A stretch of DNA of 64,000 nt from Sulfuriferula sp. (GCA_031291235.1 JARLJL010000009.1:433993-497992); one strand, 5' to 3'; positions 26,764-38,000 are shown, numbered from the stretch's first letter. Notes: generated by a model from the sequence alone, not told the origin. Translations and numbers: made by a program.

Positions 26764-27318
26764 TTAACCGGTTACGGTCCGCGATTTTTGCCAAAATGCG
26801 GCGGCAACCAGCGCTGGTGCCAGATAGAGCATGGCTGAGCCGAGATAGGGTGGGAAATAGCGGGCAACGCGTAGGCTGAATTCCATTGCGCCCATGCTGG
26901 TGAATTGTCCGCTCATGCTGAACCAGAATGCGTTGGCAATGACAAATGCCAGGCCGACCGCCAGTAGGCTGACGGGGAACGCGATCAGGGGCTTGGTAAA
27001 GCGTTGCCGTTGCGCCAGTGCGATACCGGTGAGCCAGAGCGCGCCATAGGTGGGGATCAGTCCGACATAGGCCGGGGTGAAACACCAGCCGACTTCAGTA
27101 GCCGTTTGGGCGCTATACACATCTATACCGAATGCAGCCAGCATGAGTACGGTGAAGCCGCAAGTGCGGCCAAGCATAAGGCCGCCGAGCAGGAATACCG
27201 CCAGGCTGGCATCCGGCAACAGGCTGGCGGTACCGAAATGGCTCATGCGCGTCGAGGCCATTATGGCAATGAGGGCGAGCAGTACGCCGAGGCGTTGCGC
27301 GGTGGATAGTTTCAACAT
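26764..27318 (-). CDS. Multi-pass membrane protein, DUF6580-like, downstream of btuB
   Basis: A 184-residue integral membrane protein with five or six helices, beginning MLKLSTAQRLGVLLALIAIMASTRMSHFG and containing PDASLAVFLLGGLMLG, typical of DUF6580 or ECF-transporter S-component-like proteins. It follows btuB on the same strand by 134 bases with a stem-loop between them, so it may also be under cobalamin control and take part in B12 or precursor uptake; that role is inference from position. GGAGTC (the reverse complement of gactcc) precedes its ATG. Confidence 0.6.
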   Translation of the reverse strand: MLKLSTAQRLGVLLALIAIMASTRMSHFGTASLLPDASLAVFLLGGLMLGRTCGFTVLMLAAFGIDVYSAQTATEVGWCFTPAYVGLIPTYGALWLTGIALAQRQRFTKPLIAFPVSLLAVGLAFVIANAFWFSMSGQFTSMGAMEFSLRVARYFPPYLGSAMLYLAPALVAAAFWQKSRTVTG

Positions 27319-27357
27319 GTGTGACTCCTTGTTAACCGGTGATGATAATGAAAACGG

Positions 27358-27398
27358 CCGGCGCTGATCAGATAGCGCTATGCTAACACAGGCGCCGG
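27358..27398 (-). terminator. Stem-loop between btuB and the DUF6580-like gene
   Basis: On the minus strand CCGGCGC pairs with GCGCCGG across a 27-base loop and is followed by CCGTTTTC. It could be a weak terminator or attenuator reducing read-through from btuB. Confidence 0.35.
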
Positions 27399-27452
27399 GC
27401 CGGGCAACAGCTGCAGGCTATGTGAGTAGTTGCAACCTTGCCTGCCCGTTAC

Positions 27453-29258
27453 TTATTTTTGCTGCCATTCCAGTCCTACGAAAAGATTCGCGCCCGGCGT
27501 GTTGTAGCCGCTGACGGTTTCGTAATCCTTGTTGAAGACATTATTCAGTTTGGCAAATAGCCGCCATTCCGCGGCGACCTGATAAGCGGCACGCAGATTC
27601 ACCAGCGTGTAGCCGCCCAGACGGGTGCTATTGGCGGGGTCGTCATAGCGCATGCCCGATGCAATCGTTTGCGCGCCCAAGTTCCATGCGCCTATCGTTT
27701 TGCTGATATCTACTGTGCCATGCTGACGTGCGCGGCGCGCCAGCATATTGCCGGTGGTTTCATCCCTGGGGTCTTGCAGATCGTAGCTGGCATGCAGTTG
27801 CAGTCCAGCCAATATCGTGTCCGCGGAGAGTTCCAGGCCGCGTATGCGCGCTTTGCTGGTGTTGTAGGGCAGATAGTCGGGCGGTCCGCTGACGATCAGG
27901 TCGGTAATCCGGTTTTCGAACGCGGTAACGCCGAAGCGATCGACGCCATGCCGGTAATGCGCGCCGAGATCGAATTGTTCCGACTGTTCAGGTTTGAGAT
28001 TGGGGTTGCTGTAGCCGGGGTAGAACAGTAAGTCGAAACTGGGGGCATGAAATGCCGTGCCGGCATTGGCAGTCAGCCGCCAGGCGCTGTTCAGGGCATA
28101 GCCGTAACCCAGATTGCCGGTGTCGTGTCCGCCCAGATCGCTGTAATCGTCGTGGCGAACGGCGGCCAGCAAACTGTGTGCACCGATGGTGGCCATATAT
28201 GCCAGTTGCGCCGAATTGACGTTGCGTCCGGTGTAATTGTAAGCGGTAGTTGCATCAACGCGTTGCTCGTTACGTTCCACGCTTGCCGATATGGTGCCGA
28301 TCGGCAGCGTGAAATCGTTTTGCCATTGGTATTGGGTCTGTTTGGTATTGTTGACGCCCGGATACGCGCCAAAGCTGTGAGTGTTGTTTTGCCCTTGCCC
28401 GATCTGGAGACGGCTGCGCCAGGCGCTGGTGAATTGGCTTTTCCAGTATGCCGCCAGGGAATTCACTTCGTTGATGGCGTAATCGTTGGTGGTGTTGCTG
28501 GCATCGTATTCCACACGATCGCGGTTATAGAGCGAAATCAGTCCGACATTGTTGCCGGTATTGATGCGCTGATCGAGATTGAAGTGCGCGCTGTATTTTT
28601 CGTCGCCGTCATTGTCCGGGTTGTAGCTATAGACATTGCTCGGACGCGTCGCCGAGAATCCGCCATTGGTTTTGTCATAACCGGCACCCATGCTGAAGCG
28701 CGTGTCGCCGCTTTGGCCGCTATAACCTGCGCGTAGCTGATTGGTGCCATAGCTGCCCAGCCCGATTGCGGCATTGAGCCGGGGGGTGCCGGCGCCTTGC
28801 TTGGTAAAAATCTGGATGACGCCGCCGATGGCATCCGATCCATACAGACTGCTGGCGGCACCGCGCAGGATTTCAATATGATCGATCTGGTCGAGCGCAA
28901 TGGATTCCAGCGGGGTCAATCCGGAGGTGGCAGAGCCGATGCGCATGCCGTCTATCAGTACCAGCGTGTGGCCGCTGTTTGCGCCGCGGATGAAAAGGCT
29001 GGAAAGCGAACCTGCGCCGCCGCTCTGTGCGAGTTCCACCCCCGGTTGGGCTTGCAGCAATTCGGTCAGCGTCGATTGGCCGGCATTGCGAATTTGCTCC
29101 TGGCTGATGATGCTGATGTCGCTGGTGGCTTGTTCCGTGGTGATGGGTGTGCGCGTGGCGGTAACTACAACGTCGTCGAGTTCGTAAGTCGGTGTGTCGG
29201 CGAGGGCGCAGGATGAGACGGCGAGCGCGATGACGCTCAGGGTGAGACGTGGCTGCAT
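27453..29258 (-). CDS. btuB: TonB-dependent outer-membrane receptor, BtuB type
   Basis: Outer-membrane cobalamin transporter. The 601-residue protein has a signal peptide (ending SSCALA), a TonB box region (ELDDVVVTATRTP), a plug domain (QPGVELAQSGGAG...FIRGANSGHTLVLIDGMRIG) and a 22-strand barrel ending VGLEWQQK. The ATG at 29258 has CAGGA 7 bases upstream. A cobalamin riboswitch lies in its leader, which makes B12 the likely substrate. Energy would come from TonB, a homologue of which is encoded near 54.6 kb. Confidence 0.92.
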   Translation of the reverse strand: MQPRLTLSVIALAVSSCALADTPTYELDDVVVTATRTPITTEQATSDISIISQEQIRNAGQSTLTELLQAQPGVELAQSGGAGSLSSLFIRGANSGHTLVLIDGMRIGSATSGLTPLESIALDQIDHIEILRGAASSLYGSDAIGGVIQIFTKQGAGTPRLNAAIGLGSYGTNQLRAGYSGQSGDTRFSMGAGYDKTNGGFSATRPSNVYSYNPDNDGDEKYSAHFNLDQRINTGNNVGLISLYNRDRVEYDASNTTNDYAINEVNSLAAYWKSQFTSAWRSRLQIGQGQNNTHSFGAYPGVNNTKQTQYQWQNDFTLPIGTISASVERNEQRVDATTAYNYTGRNVNSAQLAYMATIGAHSLLAAVRHDDYSDLGGHDTGNLGYGYALNSAWRLTANAGTAFHAPSFDLLFYPGYSNPNLKPEQSEQFDLGAHYRHGVDRFGVTAFENRITDLIVSGPPDYLPYNTSKARIRGLELSADTILAGLQLHASYDLQDPRDETTGNMLARRARQHGTVDISKTIGAWNLGAQTIASGMRYDDPANSTRLGGYTLVNLRAAYQVAAEWRLFAKLNNVFNKDYETVSGYNTPGANLFVGLEWQQK

Positions 29259-29404
29259 GTTGATTCCTGAAATAAACGCAAGCTCCCCGCTTGCGGTGGA
29301 TAAATGAAACAGCGGGAGATTTAAATCAGTCAGTGAGTCGTCATGCGGCAAGCGCGTTGAGGATGCACGTCATCATTGCCTCCCCGCAATGTTTCGTCTC
29401 AATA

Positions 29405-29545
29405 TCGGGCCGGTATCCGGGCTCGCAAGACTTGACGTGCCGCCTTCCCATGTTGTGCTAACACAGTGGCTTGATTGGCCGTCCACACTTGCTTACCGTT
29501 GCGGGGGCAGCGCTGGTATTACACCAGCTTCCCGTTTAACTGTAC
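29405..29545 (-). promoter_or_regulatory. Cobalamin (AdoCbl) riboswitch
   Basis: On the minus strand the classic elements occur in order: AAACGGGAAGCTGGTG, AATACCAGC, GCCCCCGCAACGGTAA (B12 box), CATGGGAAGGC, and GCGAGCCCGGATACCGGCC. The aptamer lies in the btuB leader about 150 bases before the start codon, so cobalamin should repress btuB. The stretch 29259-29404 would hold the expression platform. Confidence 0.93.
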
Positions 29546-29582
29546 GTTTTTGATCGCGCACAGCACCTGATAAAGTGAGCGG

Positions 29583-29588
29583 ATTATA
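29583..29588 (-). promoter_or_regulatory. Consensus -10 element for the btuB leader
   Basis: TATAAT on the minus strand (CGCTATAATCC), about 40 bases upstream of the riboswitch aptamer. No good -35 is seen at 17 bases. It lies just past the stop of the upstream unknown gene. Confidence 0.5.
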
Positions 29589-29608
29589 GCGAAATTGCAG
29601 CGTTACGG

Positions 29609-30136
29609 CTAATCGTCGATGACGACGCGAATGTAGAAACCGCAAGTTTGTCCTGGAGTGGGGTTGGCAGGCACAGCATCAAACGGGTATACGCCGGCGC
29701 CCAGTCCGTATTCGTCGGCATTGCACAAAGCGGCGATCCCCGCCTCCGGCTGGGCGGCAATGGGAAACAGGCGAATGCCGATTGCACCATCGCGATCTCG
29801 TGCTGCATCGATATACATTTGTCGGGTAACTTCCAGCGTGAGGACGGTCAGCCATTTGACCAGCGTTTCCAGCTCGGCATCCAGTCCGTTGGCAATAAGC
29901 TGCTGAGCCAGCTGGCGCGCGCCGGTCTGGAGGAATAGCGGGTCGGACAGAGCAGTGTAGAGTACGGTGTGGGCTGCATCGGTTTGGGGCAATGCGGGTG
30001 CACCTGCCAGATGGCGCGAGATGAGCTCCGGCGTCACCGGTATGCGGTCAACGCGCTGCTCCGGCGGCACGCCGGCAGTGACGACGCTGCCTTTGGGCGC
30101 CCAGCGTGATTTGATATAGTCGAGCAGATAAGCCAT
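29609..30136 (-). CDS. Uncharacterised protein (175 aa)
   Basis: A 175-residue soluble protein beginning MAYLLDYIKSRWAPKGSVVT, without signal peptide, membrane helix or recognised motif. The central part is helical (LAQQLIANGLDAELETLVKWLTVL), the C-terminus beta-like (GQTCGFYIRVVIDD). Its ATG shares one base with the stop of the preceding gene, so the pair is translationally coupled. Not recognised. Confidence 0.6.
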   Translation of the reverse strand: MAYLLDYIKSRWAPKGSVVTAGVPPEQRVDRIPVTPELISRHLAGAPALPQTDAAHTVLYTALSDPLFLQTGARQLAQQLIANGLDAELETLVKWLTVLTLEVTRQMYIDAARDRDGAIGIRLFPIAAQPEAGIAALCNADEYGLGAGVYPFDAVPANPTPGQTCGFYIRVVIDD

Positions 30137-30504
30137 TAAAATAGCTCGATACGAGCTTGATAACGGTATACGACGAGACGGTACAGGTCATCTCCGACTT
30201 GTACATGGGTGGATTCGCGCCGCTCCAGACTGATGGTGTCGCCGCCGCTGGCAGACAGTGTGCGGAATCCGAATATGTCGTTTTCAACCAGGCTGTTCAG
30301 GATATCCAGACATTCGCTGGAATCCAGGCTTTCACCTGTATTATCAACGAGTTCGCAAGTCTTGCCGCGGGCGTTGACAGCCGTGTAGTGGACGGCGTCG
30401 TCGCGTAGCGGGTTGTTTTCATCAAAATTTGCATTTGGGTCGACAAATTGATTAATATTATCCATATACTTAGCATTTACCTTCAAATAATGGCGATGAG
30501 TCAT
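30136..30504 (-). CDS. Uncharacterised protein (up to 122 aa)
   Basis: A small acidic protein, not recognised. It may start at 30504 or at the internal ATG at 30465 (MDNINQFVDPNANFDENNPL). The rest is a mix of short beta and helical segments (LECLDIL-type helix near 60-75). It is divergent from the ZapB-like gene, whose -35 element overlaps its upstream start. With the coupled 175-residue gene it forms a two-gene unit. Confidence 0.55.
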   Translation of the reverse strand: MTHRHYLKVNAKYMDNINQFVDPNANFDENNPLRDDAVHYTAVNARGKTCELVDNTGESLDSSECLDILNSLVENDIFGFRTLSASGGDTISLERRESTHVQVGDDLYRLVVYRYQARIELF

Positions 30505-30533
30505 TGACGCAACTGAATTTTTCCAATTATAGT
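30504..30533 (+). promoter_or_regulatory. Sigma-70 promoter of the zapB-like/zapA operon, probably leaderless
   Basis: TTGACG (30504-30509), 18 bases, TATAGT (30528-30533). Transcription would start about 7 bases downstream, which is position 30540, the A of the start codon. No Shine-Dalgarno sequence precedes that ATG. Confidence 0.65.
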
Positions 30534-30539
30534 ACAGCT

Positions 30540-30740
30540 ATGGAACCTCAAATAAATTCGCTTGAAATCAAATTGCGTCAAATACTGGAATTGTGCCAGA
30601 GTTTGCGCTCGGAGAATCAAAAGCTGCGTCAGCAAATTGCAATTGCCAATGATCACAACAAGCAACTTAGCGAGCGCGTCATTTATGCGCGCACGCGGAT
30701 GGAGTCGTTATTGTCGAAAATTCCCGGAGCAGACCTATGA
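30540..30740 (+). CDS. ZapB-like small coiled-coil protein (TIGR02449 type)
   Basis: A 66-residue protein that is one coiled coil (LEIKLRQILELCQSLRSENQ...), matching the small ZapB-like proteins encoded just before zapA in beta- and gammaproteobacteria. It probably helps to organise the division ring. The ATG at 30540 was chosen because the upstream extension is a TTG inside the promoter -35. It overlaps zapA by 4 bases. Confidence 0.75.
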   Translation: MEPQINSLEIKLRQILELCQSLRSENQKLRQQIAIANDHNKQLSERVIYARTRMESLLSKIPGADL

Positions 30741-31072
30741 GCCGGGATAACAAGGGCATGGATATCAATATACTCGGCCGCGAATTCCGTGTGGCCTGTC
30801 CCGAATCCGAACAGGAAGCTTTATTGGCTGCCGCGCAGTATCTGGATCAGAAAATGCGTGAGATCCGCGAACAAGGAAAGGTGATCGGTATCGAGCGCAT
30901 TGCAGTGATGGCTGCCTTGAATATTGCATTTGAATTGCAAAATCGCCCCAAACAAAATGGCGTTGACATCGGTTCGATGGAGCGTAGAATCGAAGCCATG
31001 GAAGCGATGATAGACGAAGCGTTGCGTCCGCAAGAAACTTTGTTCGATACGCCCGATTCCCTGTTATCCTGA
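30737..31072 (+). CDS. zapA: Cell division protein ZapA
   Basis: FtsZ-ring stabiliser. The 111-residue protein has the ZapA N-terminal domain (MDINILGREFRVACPESEQEALLAAAQYLDQKM) and a C-terminal dimerising helix (MERRIEAMEAMIDEAL). It is followed directly by the 6S RNA gene and fau, the classic zapA-ssrS-fau order. Confidence 0.92.
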   Translation: MSRDNKGMDINILGREFRVACPESEQEALLAAAQYLDQKMREIREQGKVIGIERIAVMAALNIAFELQNRPKQNGVDIGSMERRIEAMEAMIDEALRPQETLFDTPDSLLS

Positions 31073-31102
31073 CCTGGGAGTCTTTCGACTCCAAGCCGCT
31101 AT

Positions 31103-31285
31103 GCTCCCTGCGGTGTGCGCCAAGACTGCGAATTCTTTGAACCAATAAATTTGCTAAGGTTGCAGCTATTAATGAGTGCTGGTGTGCGCGTTACCTGTTA
31201 ATGTGCCTGATGCGCTTGCGCTGTGACCCCTTGAACCCTAGGTTCAAGATAGCGGTCTGACGGCATCGGCGGGGGGCACCCTTCC
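31103..31285 (+). ncRNA. ssrS: 6S RNA
   Basis: Regulates RNA polymerase holoenzyme in stationary phase by mimicking an open promoter. The sequence between zapA and fau has the betaproteobacterial 6S landmarks: CTCCCTGCGGTGTGCGCCAAG at the 5' side, TTCTTTGAACC, and CCCTTGAACCCTAGGTTCAAG then GCGGTCTGACGGCATCGGCGGGG at the 3' side, which can pair into the long rod with a central bubble. Ends are approximate (within about 10 bases). Confidence 0.85.
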
Positions 31286-31425
31286 CCTGATTGTTTCGAT
31301 TTCAGTTTCAAATCTCCGGCGGTAAATCCTTGACGGCACCAAAGCGCGCTAAAATAGCGAGCGCGATATACGCTTGGTATATGGCTACAGGATAAAACGC
31401 GATACGAATACCCGGAGATTGGCCT

Positions 31426-32013
31426 ATGGATAAAACCCGATTGCGTACCCAATTGCAACGCCGTCGCCGCGAAGTGACGGCGGGGCAGCGCGTTCACGCT
31501 GCGCGGCAGATTGTTCGGCATGTCTTGCGCGGTGGTCTGCTGCGTCGTTATCGGCACATCGGCGTTTATTTGCCGCATGGTGCTGAAATCAATACCTTGC
31601 CATTGCTGAATCGCGTGCTGAGTCTAGGCAGGCAGACGTATTTGCCGATGTTGCCGTTCGGTCGCGGCAAGCAGCTCTGGTTCAATCGTATTGAGGCCGG
31701 CAATCGCTGGACTTATAACCGGTTTGGCATCGCCGAGAATCATGGCGGCAGGACGGTGCGGGCACAGCAACTGGATCTGGTTTTCATGCCGTTGGTAGGC
31801 TATGACGACTACGGCTATCGCATCGGTATGGGCGGCGGTTATTACGATGCCAGCCTGGCGTTTTTGCAACGTCGCCGGTACTGGCGGCGCCCTTATCTGG
31901 TAGGGGTTGCATTCGCCTGCCAACACGTAGCGGGCAAGTTGCCGCACGATGCTTGGGACATCCCTCTAAATGCCATTTTGACTGAGCAAGGTTTGTACCA
32001 TTTTGGGCATTAA
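31426..32013 (+). CDS. fau: 5-formyltetrahydrofolate cyclo-ligase
   Basis: Converts 5-formyl-THF to 5,10-methenyl-THF with ATP, clearing an inhibitor of glycine cleavage and serine hydroxymethyltransferase. The 195 residues include the N-terminal basic R(R)RREVTAGQR helix and the GMGGGYYD nucleotide/folate motif near residue 140. The position after 6S RNA is the conserved place for ygfA/fau, and the two RNAs are often co-transcribed. Confidence 0.93.
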   Translation: MDKTRLRTQLQRRRREVTAGQRVHAARQIVRHVLRGGLLRRYRHIGVYLPHGAEINTLPLLNRVLSLGRQTYLPMLPFGRGKQLWFNRIEAGNRWTYNRFGIAENHGGRTVRAQQLDLVFMPLVGYDDYGYRIGMGGGYYDASLAFLQRRRYWRRPYLVGVAFACQHVAGKLPHDAWDIPLNAILTEQGLYHFGH

Positions 32014-32412
32014 GCGAATATTATTTTTTACTTATGCACAACGAAGGTGCGTTGTATAGATTTTTTTGATGGGCAGATTCAAATTTCGCCATTAAAAGTT
32101 AACATAATGATTTTTTTGATATAAATTTGTTGCAATTTTTTTAATCGAATTAATAAAAGTCTTTGCCGACAGAGGACTTAGCGTATTATTTTGGATTTAT
32201 TCACAAAGTTATCCACAGCTTATGTGGATAAGAAAAAAGCCTTGCCGGATGAAGGGATTAGGGTGCTATCGTAGAATTTACCCTAACAAAACGAGCTAAC
32301 TGAGCGCGCTCGAAATGGGCAGTATTTGGTGCCATGCACCACAAAATGATACGTTATCGGGAGTGAAAATCCTGTATGGGCAGGCGCGCAATACGTGCCT
32401 GCCCGGATAGTG
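32014..32412. other. AT-rich intergenic region with a cluster of four DnaA boxes
   Basis: This 400-base gap holds four matches to the DnaA box consensus TTWTNCACA: TTATGCACA at 32032-32040, TTATTCACA at 32197-32205, TTATCCACA (perfect) at 32209-32217, and its perfect reverse complement TGTGGATAA at 32223-32231. Between the first and second lies a strongly AT-rich stretch with repeated ATTTTTTTGAT-like runs (32060-32160). Beyond are TTAGGGT/ACCCTAA (32258-32286) and the palindrome GAGCGCGCTC (32302-32311). It resembles a replication origin or a DnaA-titrating/reactivating site; no dnaA, dnaN or rpmH gene is in the window. Confidence 0.7.
32378..32404 (-). terminator. Hairpin after hemE
   Basis: GGGCAGGC and GCCTGCCC form a perfect 8-base stem with an 11-base loop, 8 bases after the hemE stop on the minus strand. 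Only a weak T-rich stretch (GATTTTC) follows, so termination may be inefficient. Confidence 0.55.
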
Positions 32413-33477
32413 CTATTGATGATAGGCGGGACTTAAGCTGTGAACGGCTTCTACCAGTGCGGCTGCATTTTCTGGCGGAGCGAATTGCGATATGCCGTGG
32501 CCCAGATTGAATACATGACCATGACCCTGACCGTAACTCGCGAGGACTTTGCCGACTTCTTTGCGTATGGTATCCGGGTCGGTTAACAGGATCGCAGGGT
32601 CGAGGTTGCCCTGCAATGCGACGCGATCGCCGACGCGCTGGCGCGCTTGACCGATATCGATACTCCAGTCCAGTCCCAGCGCATCGCAACCGGCTGCGGC
32701 CATGCTTTCCAGCCAGTTCCCGCCGCCTTTGGTGAAGAGCACGACAGGCACGTCGGCGCCATCGTTTTTACGGGTGAGGCCATCGATAATTTGCTGCATG
32801 TATTGCAATGAAAATTCGTGATACGCGGCATGAGACAGGGCGCCGCCCCAGGTATCGAATATCATCACAGCCTGCGCGCCTGCAGCGATCTGTGCATTCA
32901 GGTAATCTGTGACTGCACGCGCATTGGTAGCGAGGATGTGATGCAGCAGGTCGGGACGCTGATACAGCATCTTCTTGGTGGTGGCGAAATCGGTGCCGCC
33001 TTCGCCTTCTATCATATAGCAGGCAAGCGTAAACGGACTACCGGAAAACCCGATCAGCGGTACGCTATTGTCCAGCGCACGGCGAATCTGGCTGACTGCA
33101 TCGATGACATAGCTTAGATGTTCGTACGGATCGGGTGCGGTAAGGGCGCGTATTTCCCATTCTTCACGTAGCGGACGTTCGAATTTGGGGCCTTCGCCCT
33201 GAGCGAAATAAAGGCCCAGACCCATCGCATCGGGTATGGTCAGGATATCTGAGAACAGGATAGCGGCGTCCAGCGGGAAGCGTGCCAATGGTTGCAAGGT
33301 GACTTCGGTAGCCAGATCCGGATTTTTGCAGAGCGACAGAAAATCGCCGGCACGGGCGCGAGTCTGGTTGTATTCCGGCAAATAACGACCGGCCTGACGC
33401 ATCATCCAGACTGGAGTGTAATCCGTAGGTTGTCGCATCAAGGCGCGGAGAAAAGTGTCGTTTCTAAGTTTGGGCAT
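32413..33477 (-). CDS. hemE: Uroporphyrinogen decarboxylase
   Basis: Decarboxylates uroporphyrinogen III to coproporphyrinogen III in haem synthesis. The 354-residue sequence has the conserved N-terminus ([25 protein letters not shown]) with the substrate-binding arginines, the catalytic aspartate segment ([13 protein letters not shown]) and [16 protein letters not shown]. It is 70 bases downstream of gltD on the same strand. Confidence 0.97.
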   Translation of the reverse strand: MPKLRNDTFLRALMRQPTDYTPVWMMRQAGRYLPEYNQTRARAGDFLSLCKNPDLATEVTLQPLARFPLDAAILFSDILTIPDAMGLGLYFAQGEGPKFERPLREEWEIRALTAPDPYEHLSYVIDAVSQIRRALDNSVPLIGFSGSPFTLACYMIEGEGGTDFATTKKMLYQRPDLLHHILATNARAVTDYLNAQIAAGAQAVMIFDTWGGALSHAAYHEFSLQYMQQIIDGLTRKNDGADVPVVLFTKGGGNWLESMAAAGCDALGLDWSIDIGQARQRVGDRVALQGNLDPAILLTDPDTIRKEVGKVLASYGQGHGHVFNLGHGISQFAPPENAAALVEAVHSLSPAYHQ

Positions 33478-33547
33478 GATAGTCGGCTACAAGTAATAAG
33501 AGGGCAGGGTAAGCGCTTGCTTACCCTGACAAGGTGCGATACCGGGC

Positions 33548-34960
<1,413 letters not shown>

Positions 34961-35096
34961 CTAAACCAAAATTTCATGGACGCAAAGCGTCGTTTATGCA
35001 AACCGGCAAGTACGGCAGCGCCGGCTGCGATTGTCCGATATCAGGCACAGAATCGCAGCCGACGCGGGTCATAGCATGGCCATGGTTTGCGTAGTG

Positions 35097-38000
35097 TTAT
35101 GCTTTCAACAGGCTATCCAGGGTAACGGCCTTGGGTTTTACTAGCCAGAACTGTGCCACGACTTCGTTGAAATGCGCCAGCATCCACTGCGCGCGAGCGC
35201 TGTTGGTGTGTAGCGCATGCGCTTCGATACGCTGCTTCAGGAAGTGGCGATACTCAACCGTAGGTTCGGTGTGTATGCGCTGGATGTCAATGAGCTCATT
35301 ATTGTAGCGATTGGCAAAGTCACCCTTGGCATCGTAAACCAGCGCAAATCCGCCCGTCATGCCAGCGCCGAAATTGATGCCGGTTTCGCCCAGTATGACT
35401 ACGCAGCCGCCGGTCATGTATTCGCAGCAGTGATCGCCTGCGCCCTCTATGACTGCATAGGCGCCCGAGTTGCGCACTGCGAAGCGTTCGCCGGCCAGCC
35501 CTGCAGCAAACAATTCGCCGCCGGTTGCGCCGTACAGGCAGGTGTTGCCGATAATGACCGCCTCATGCGAAGCGAAACCCGATCCCTTGGGCGGCTGGAT
35601 GGCAATGACGCCGCCCGACATGCCCTTGCCGACGTAGTCATTGGCGTCGCCTTCGAGCAGCAGTTGCAGACCGTTATGGTTCCATACGCCAAAACTTTGT
35701 CCGGCAGAGCCTTGCAGTTTCAGCGTGAGGCAACCGGCCGGCAAGCCTGCGGCACCGTGCGCGCGGGCGATTTCGCCGGACAGCCGTGCGCCTATCGAGC
35801 GATTGACGTTACGTACATGGTATTCCAGCGTCGTCGGTATTTGAGTCTGGATGCAGTTTTGCGCATCCTTAACCATTTGTTCAGCCAGTTCACCTTTATC
35901 GAACGAGGGGTTGGAAGTCTCCACGCAGAAGCGCGGTTCGGATTCCGGGATGCCGCCCTGGGTAAGCAGTGCCTGCAGATTCAAACGCCCCTGCCGTGCG
36001 GTATCGCCCTGATTGAGCTTGAGCAAGTCAATACGCCCGATCAGCTCTTCCATGGTGCGTATGCCCAGCTTGGCCATCCATTCGCGCGTTTCCATGGCGA
36101 CAAAAGTGAAGAAGTTCACCACCATTTCCGGCAAGCCGATGAAATGCTGTTTGCGCAAGCGATCGTCTTGCGTTGCCACGCCGGTCGCGCAGTTGTTGAG
36201 GTGGCAAATGCGCAGATATTTGCAGCCAAGCGCGATCATCGGGGCCGTGCCGAAACCGAAGCTTTCGGCCCCGAGTATGGCGGCCTTGATGACGTCGTAG
36301 CCGGTTTTCAGGCCGCCGTCGGTTTGCACGCGTACCCGGCCGCGCAAACCGTTGGCGCGCAATACTTGCTGAGCTTCGGTCAGGCCCAGTTCCCATGGCG
36401 TGCCTGCGTATTTCACGCTGGTCAGCGGAGAAGCGCCGGTGCCGCCGTCGTAGCCGGAGATGGTAATCAGGTCGGCATAAGCCTTGGCAACGCCAGCAGC
36501 AACCGTACCGACACCCGGTTCGGCGACCAGTTTGACTGAAACCAGCGCTTGCGGATTGACCTGTTTCAAATCGAAGATCAGCTGCGCCAGATCTTCGATG
36601 GAATAGATGTCATGGTGCGGCGGCGGCGAGATCAGCGAAATGCCGGGCTTGGCGCAACGCAGGCGTGCAATCATTTCCGACACTTTATGTCCTGGCAATT
36701 GACCGCCTTCGCCCGGTTTCGCACCTTGCGAAATCTTGATCTGCAGCACTTCTGCATTGACCAGATAATGCGCGGTGACGCCGAAACGACCGGACGCGAC
36801 CTGCTTGATCTTGGACATTTTGATGGTGCCGTAGCGCACCGGGTCTTCGCCGCCTTCACCGGAATTGGAACGTCCGCCGATGCGGTTCATGCCTTCGGCC
36901 AGCGCCTCGTGCGCTTCTGGCGACAGGGCGCCCAGCGACATCCCGGCCGAATCAAAACGCTTGAGGATTTTTTCCAGCGACTCAACTTCTTCCAGCGGGA
37001 TCGCTGTCGTGTCGTCGCGCAAACCCATCAGGTCGCGCAACATGGCAACCTGGCGGCCGTTTACCAGACCGGCGTATTCCTTGTACAGCTCGTAATCACC
37101 CGATTTGACGGCTTTCTGCAACTGCATGACCACGTCGGGGTTGTAGGCATGGAATTCTTCGCCGAAGATGAACTTGAGCAAACCGCCCTGGCCGATAGGC
37201 CGCATGGGGTTGAATGCAGTACGGGCGAGCTGCTTCTGGTCTTCTTCGAAATCGGCAAAGTTCGTGCCGGAAATCCGCGATACGGTGCCCTTCAGACTCA
37301 ACTCGACGACTTCCTCGTGGATGCCGACAGCTTCGAAAAGTTGTGCGCCGCGATAGCTGGCAATGGTCGAAATACCCATTTTCGACAGTACTTTTAACAG
37401 ACCCTTGTCGGTACCTTTACGGTAATTGGCCAGTGCTTTTTCCGGTTTGAGTGCGATCTCGCCGGAATCGATCATTTCCAGTATGGATTGATATGCCAGG
37501 TAAGGATAAACCGCCGTTGCGCCGTAACCGAGCAGGCATGCAATCTGGTGCGGATCGCGGGCGCTGGCGGTTTCGACGATGATGTTGCAATCGCAGCGCA
37601 GGCCGTTGCTGATCAGCGCGTGGTGTACGGCGCCCACGGCAAACAGCGCGTGGATAGGCAGCAGGGTTTTGCCTATGCTGCGGTCGGAGAGCACGATGAT
37701 GACGTTGCCGGCACGTACTGCGGCAACGGCATCGGCAGTGAGTTTCTCCAGCGCCGCTTGCAGCGTGGTCTCTGCCGGATGGTAATTCAGTTTCAGGTGT
37801 ACGGCGCGGTAAGCCGGATCCGTCAGCGAGGTCAGATGGGTAAACGCGTCATGCGACAGTACCGGCGAAGGTACTTCCAGACGATGCGCATGCTCTGGCG
37901 TCTGCTCGAACAAATTGCGTTCGGGGCCGAAGCAGGTATTCAGCGACATGACCACGGCTTCGCGGATAGGGTCTATCGGCGGATTGGTCACCTGAGCGAA

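Noticed and set aside
32032..32231. Firm call of chromosomal oriC
   Set aside because: DnaA boxes and AT-rich repeats are real, but dnaA-region genes are missing and gene orientation does not diverge from this point.
35217..36539. 440-codon forward frame inside gltB
   Set aside because: Antisense shadow of a high-GC conserved gene; translation is His/Gln/Ala-rich without motifs.
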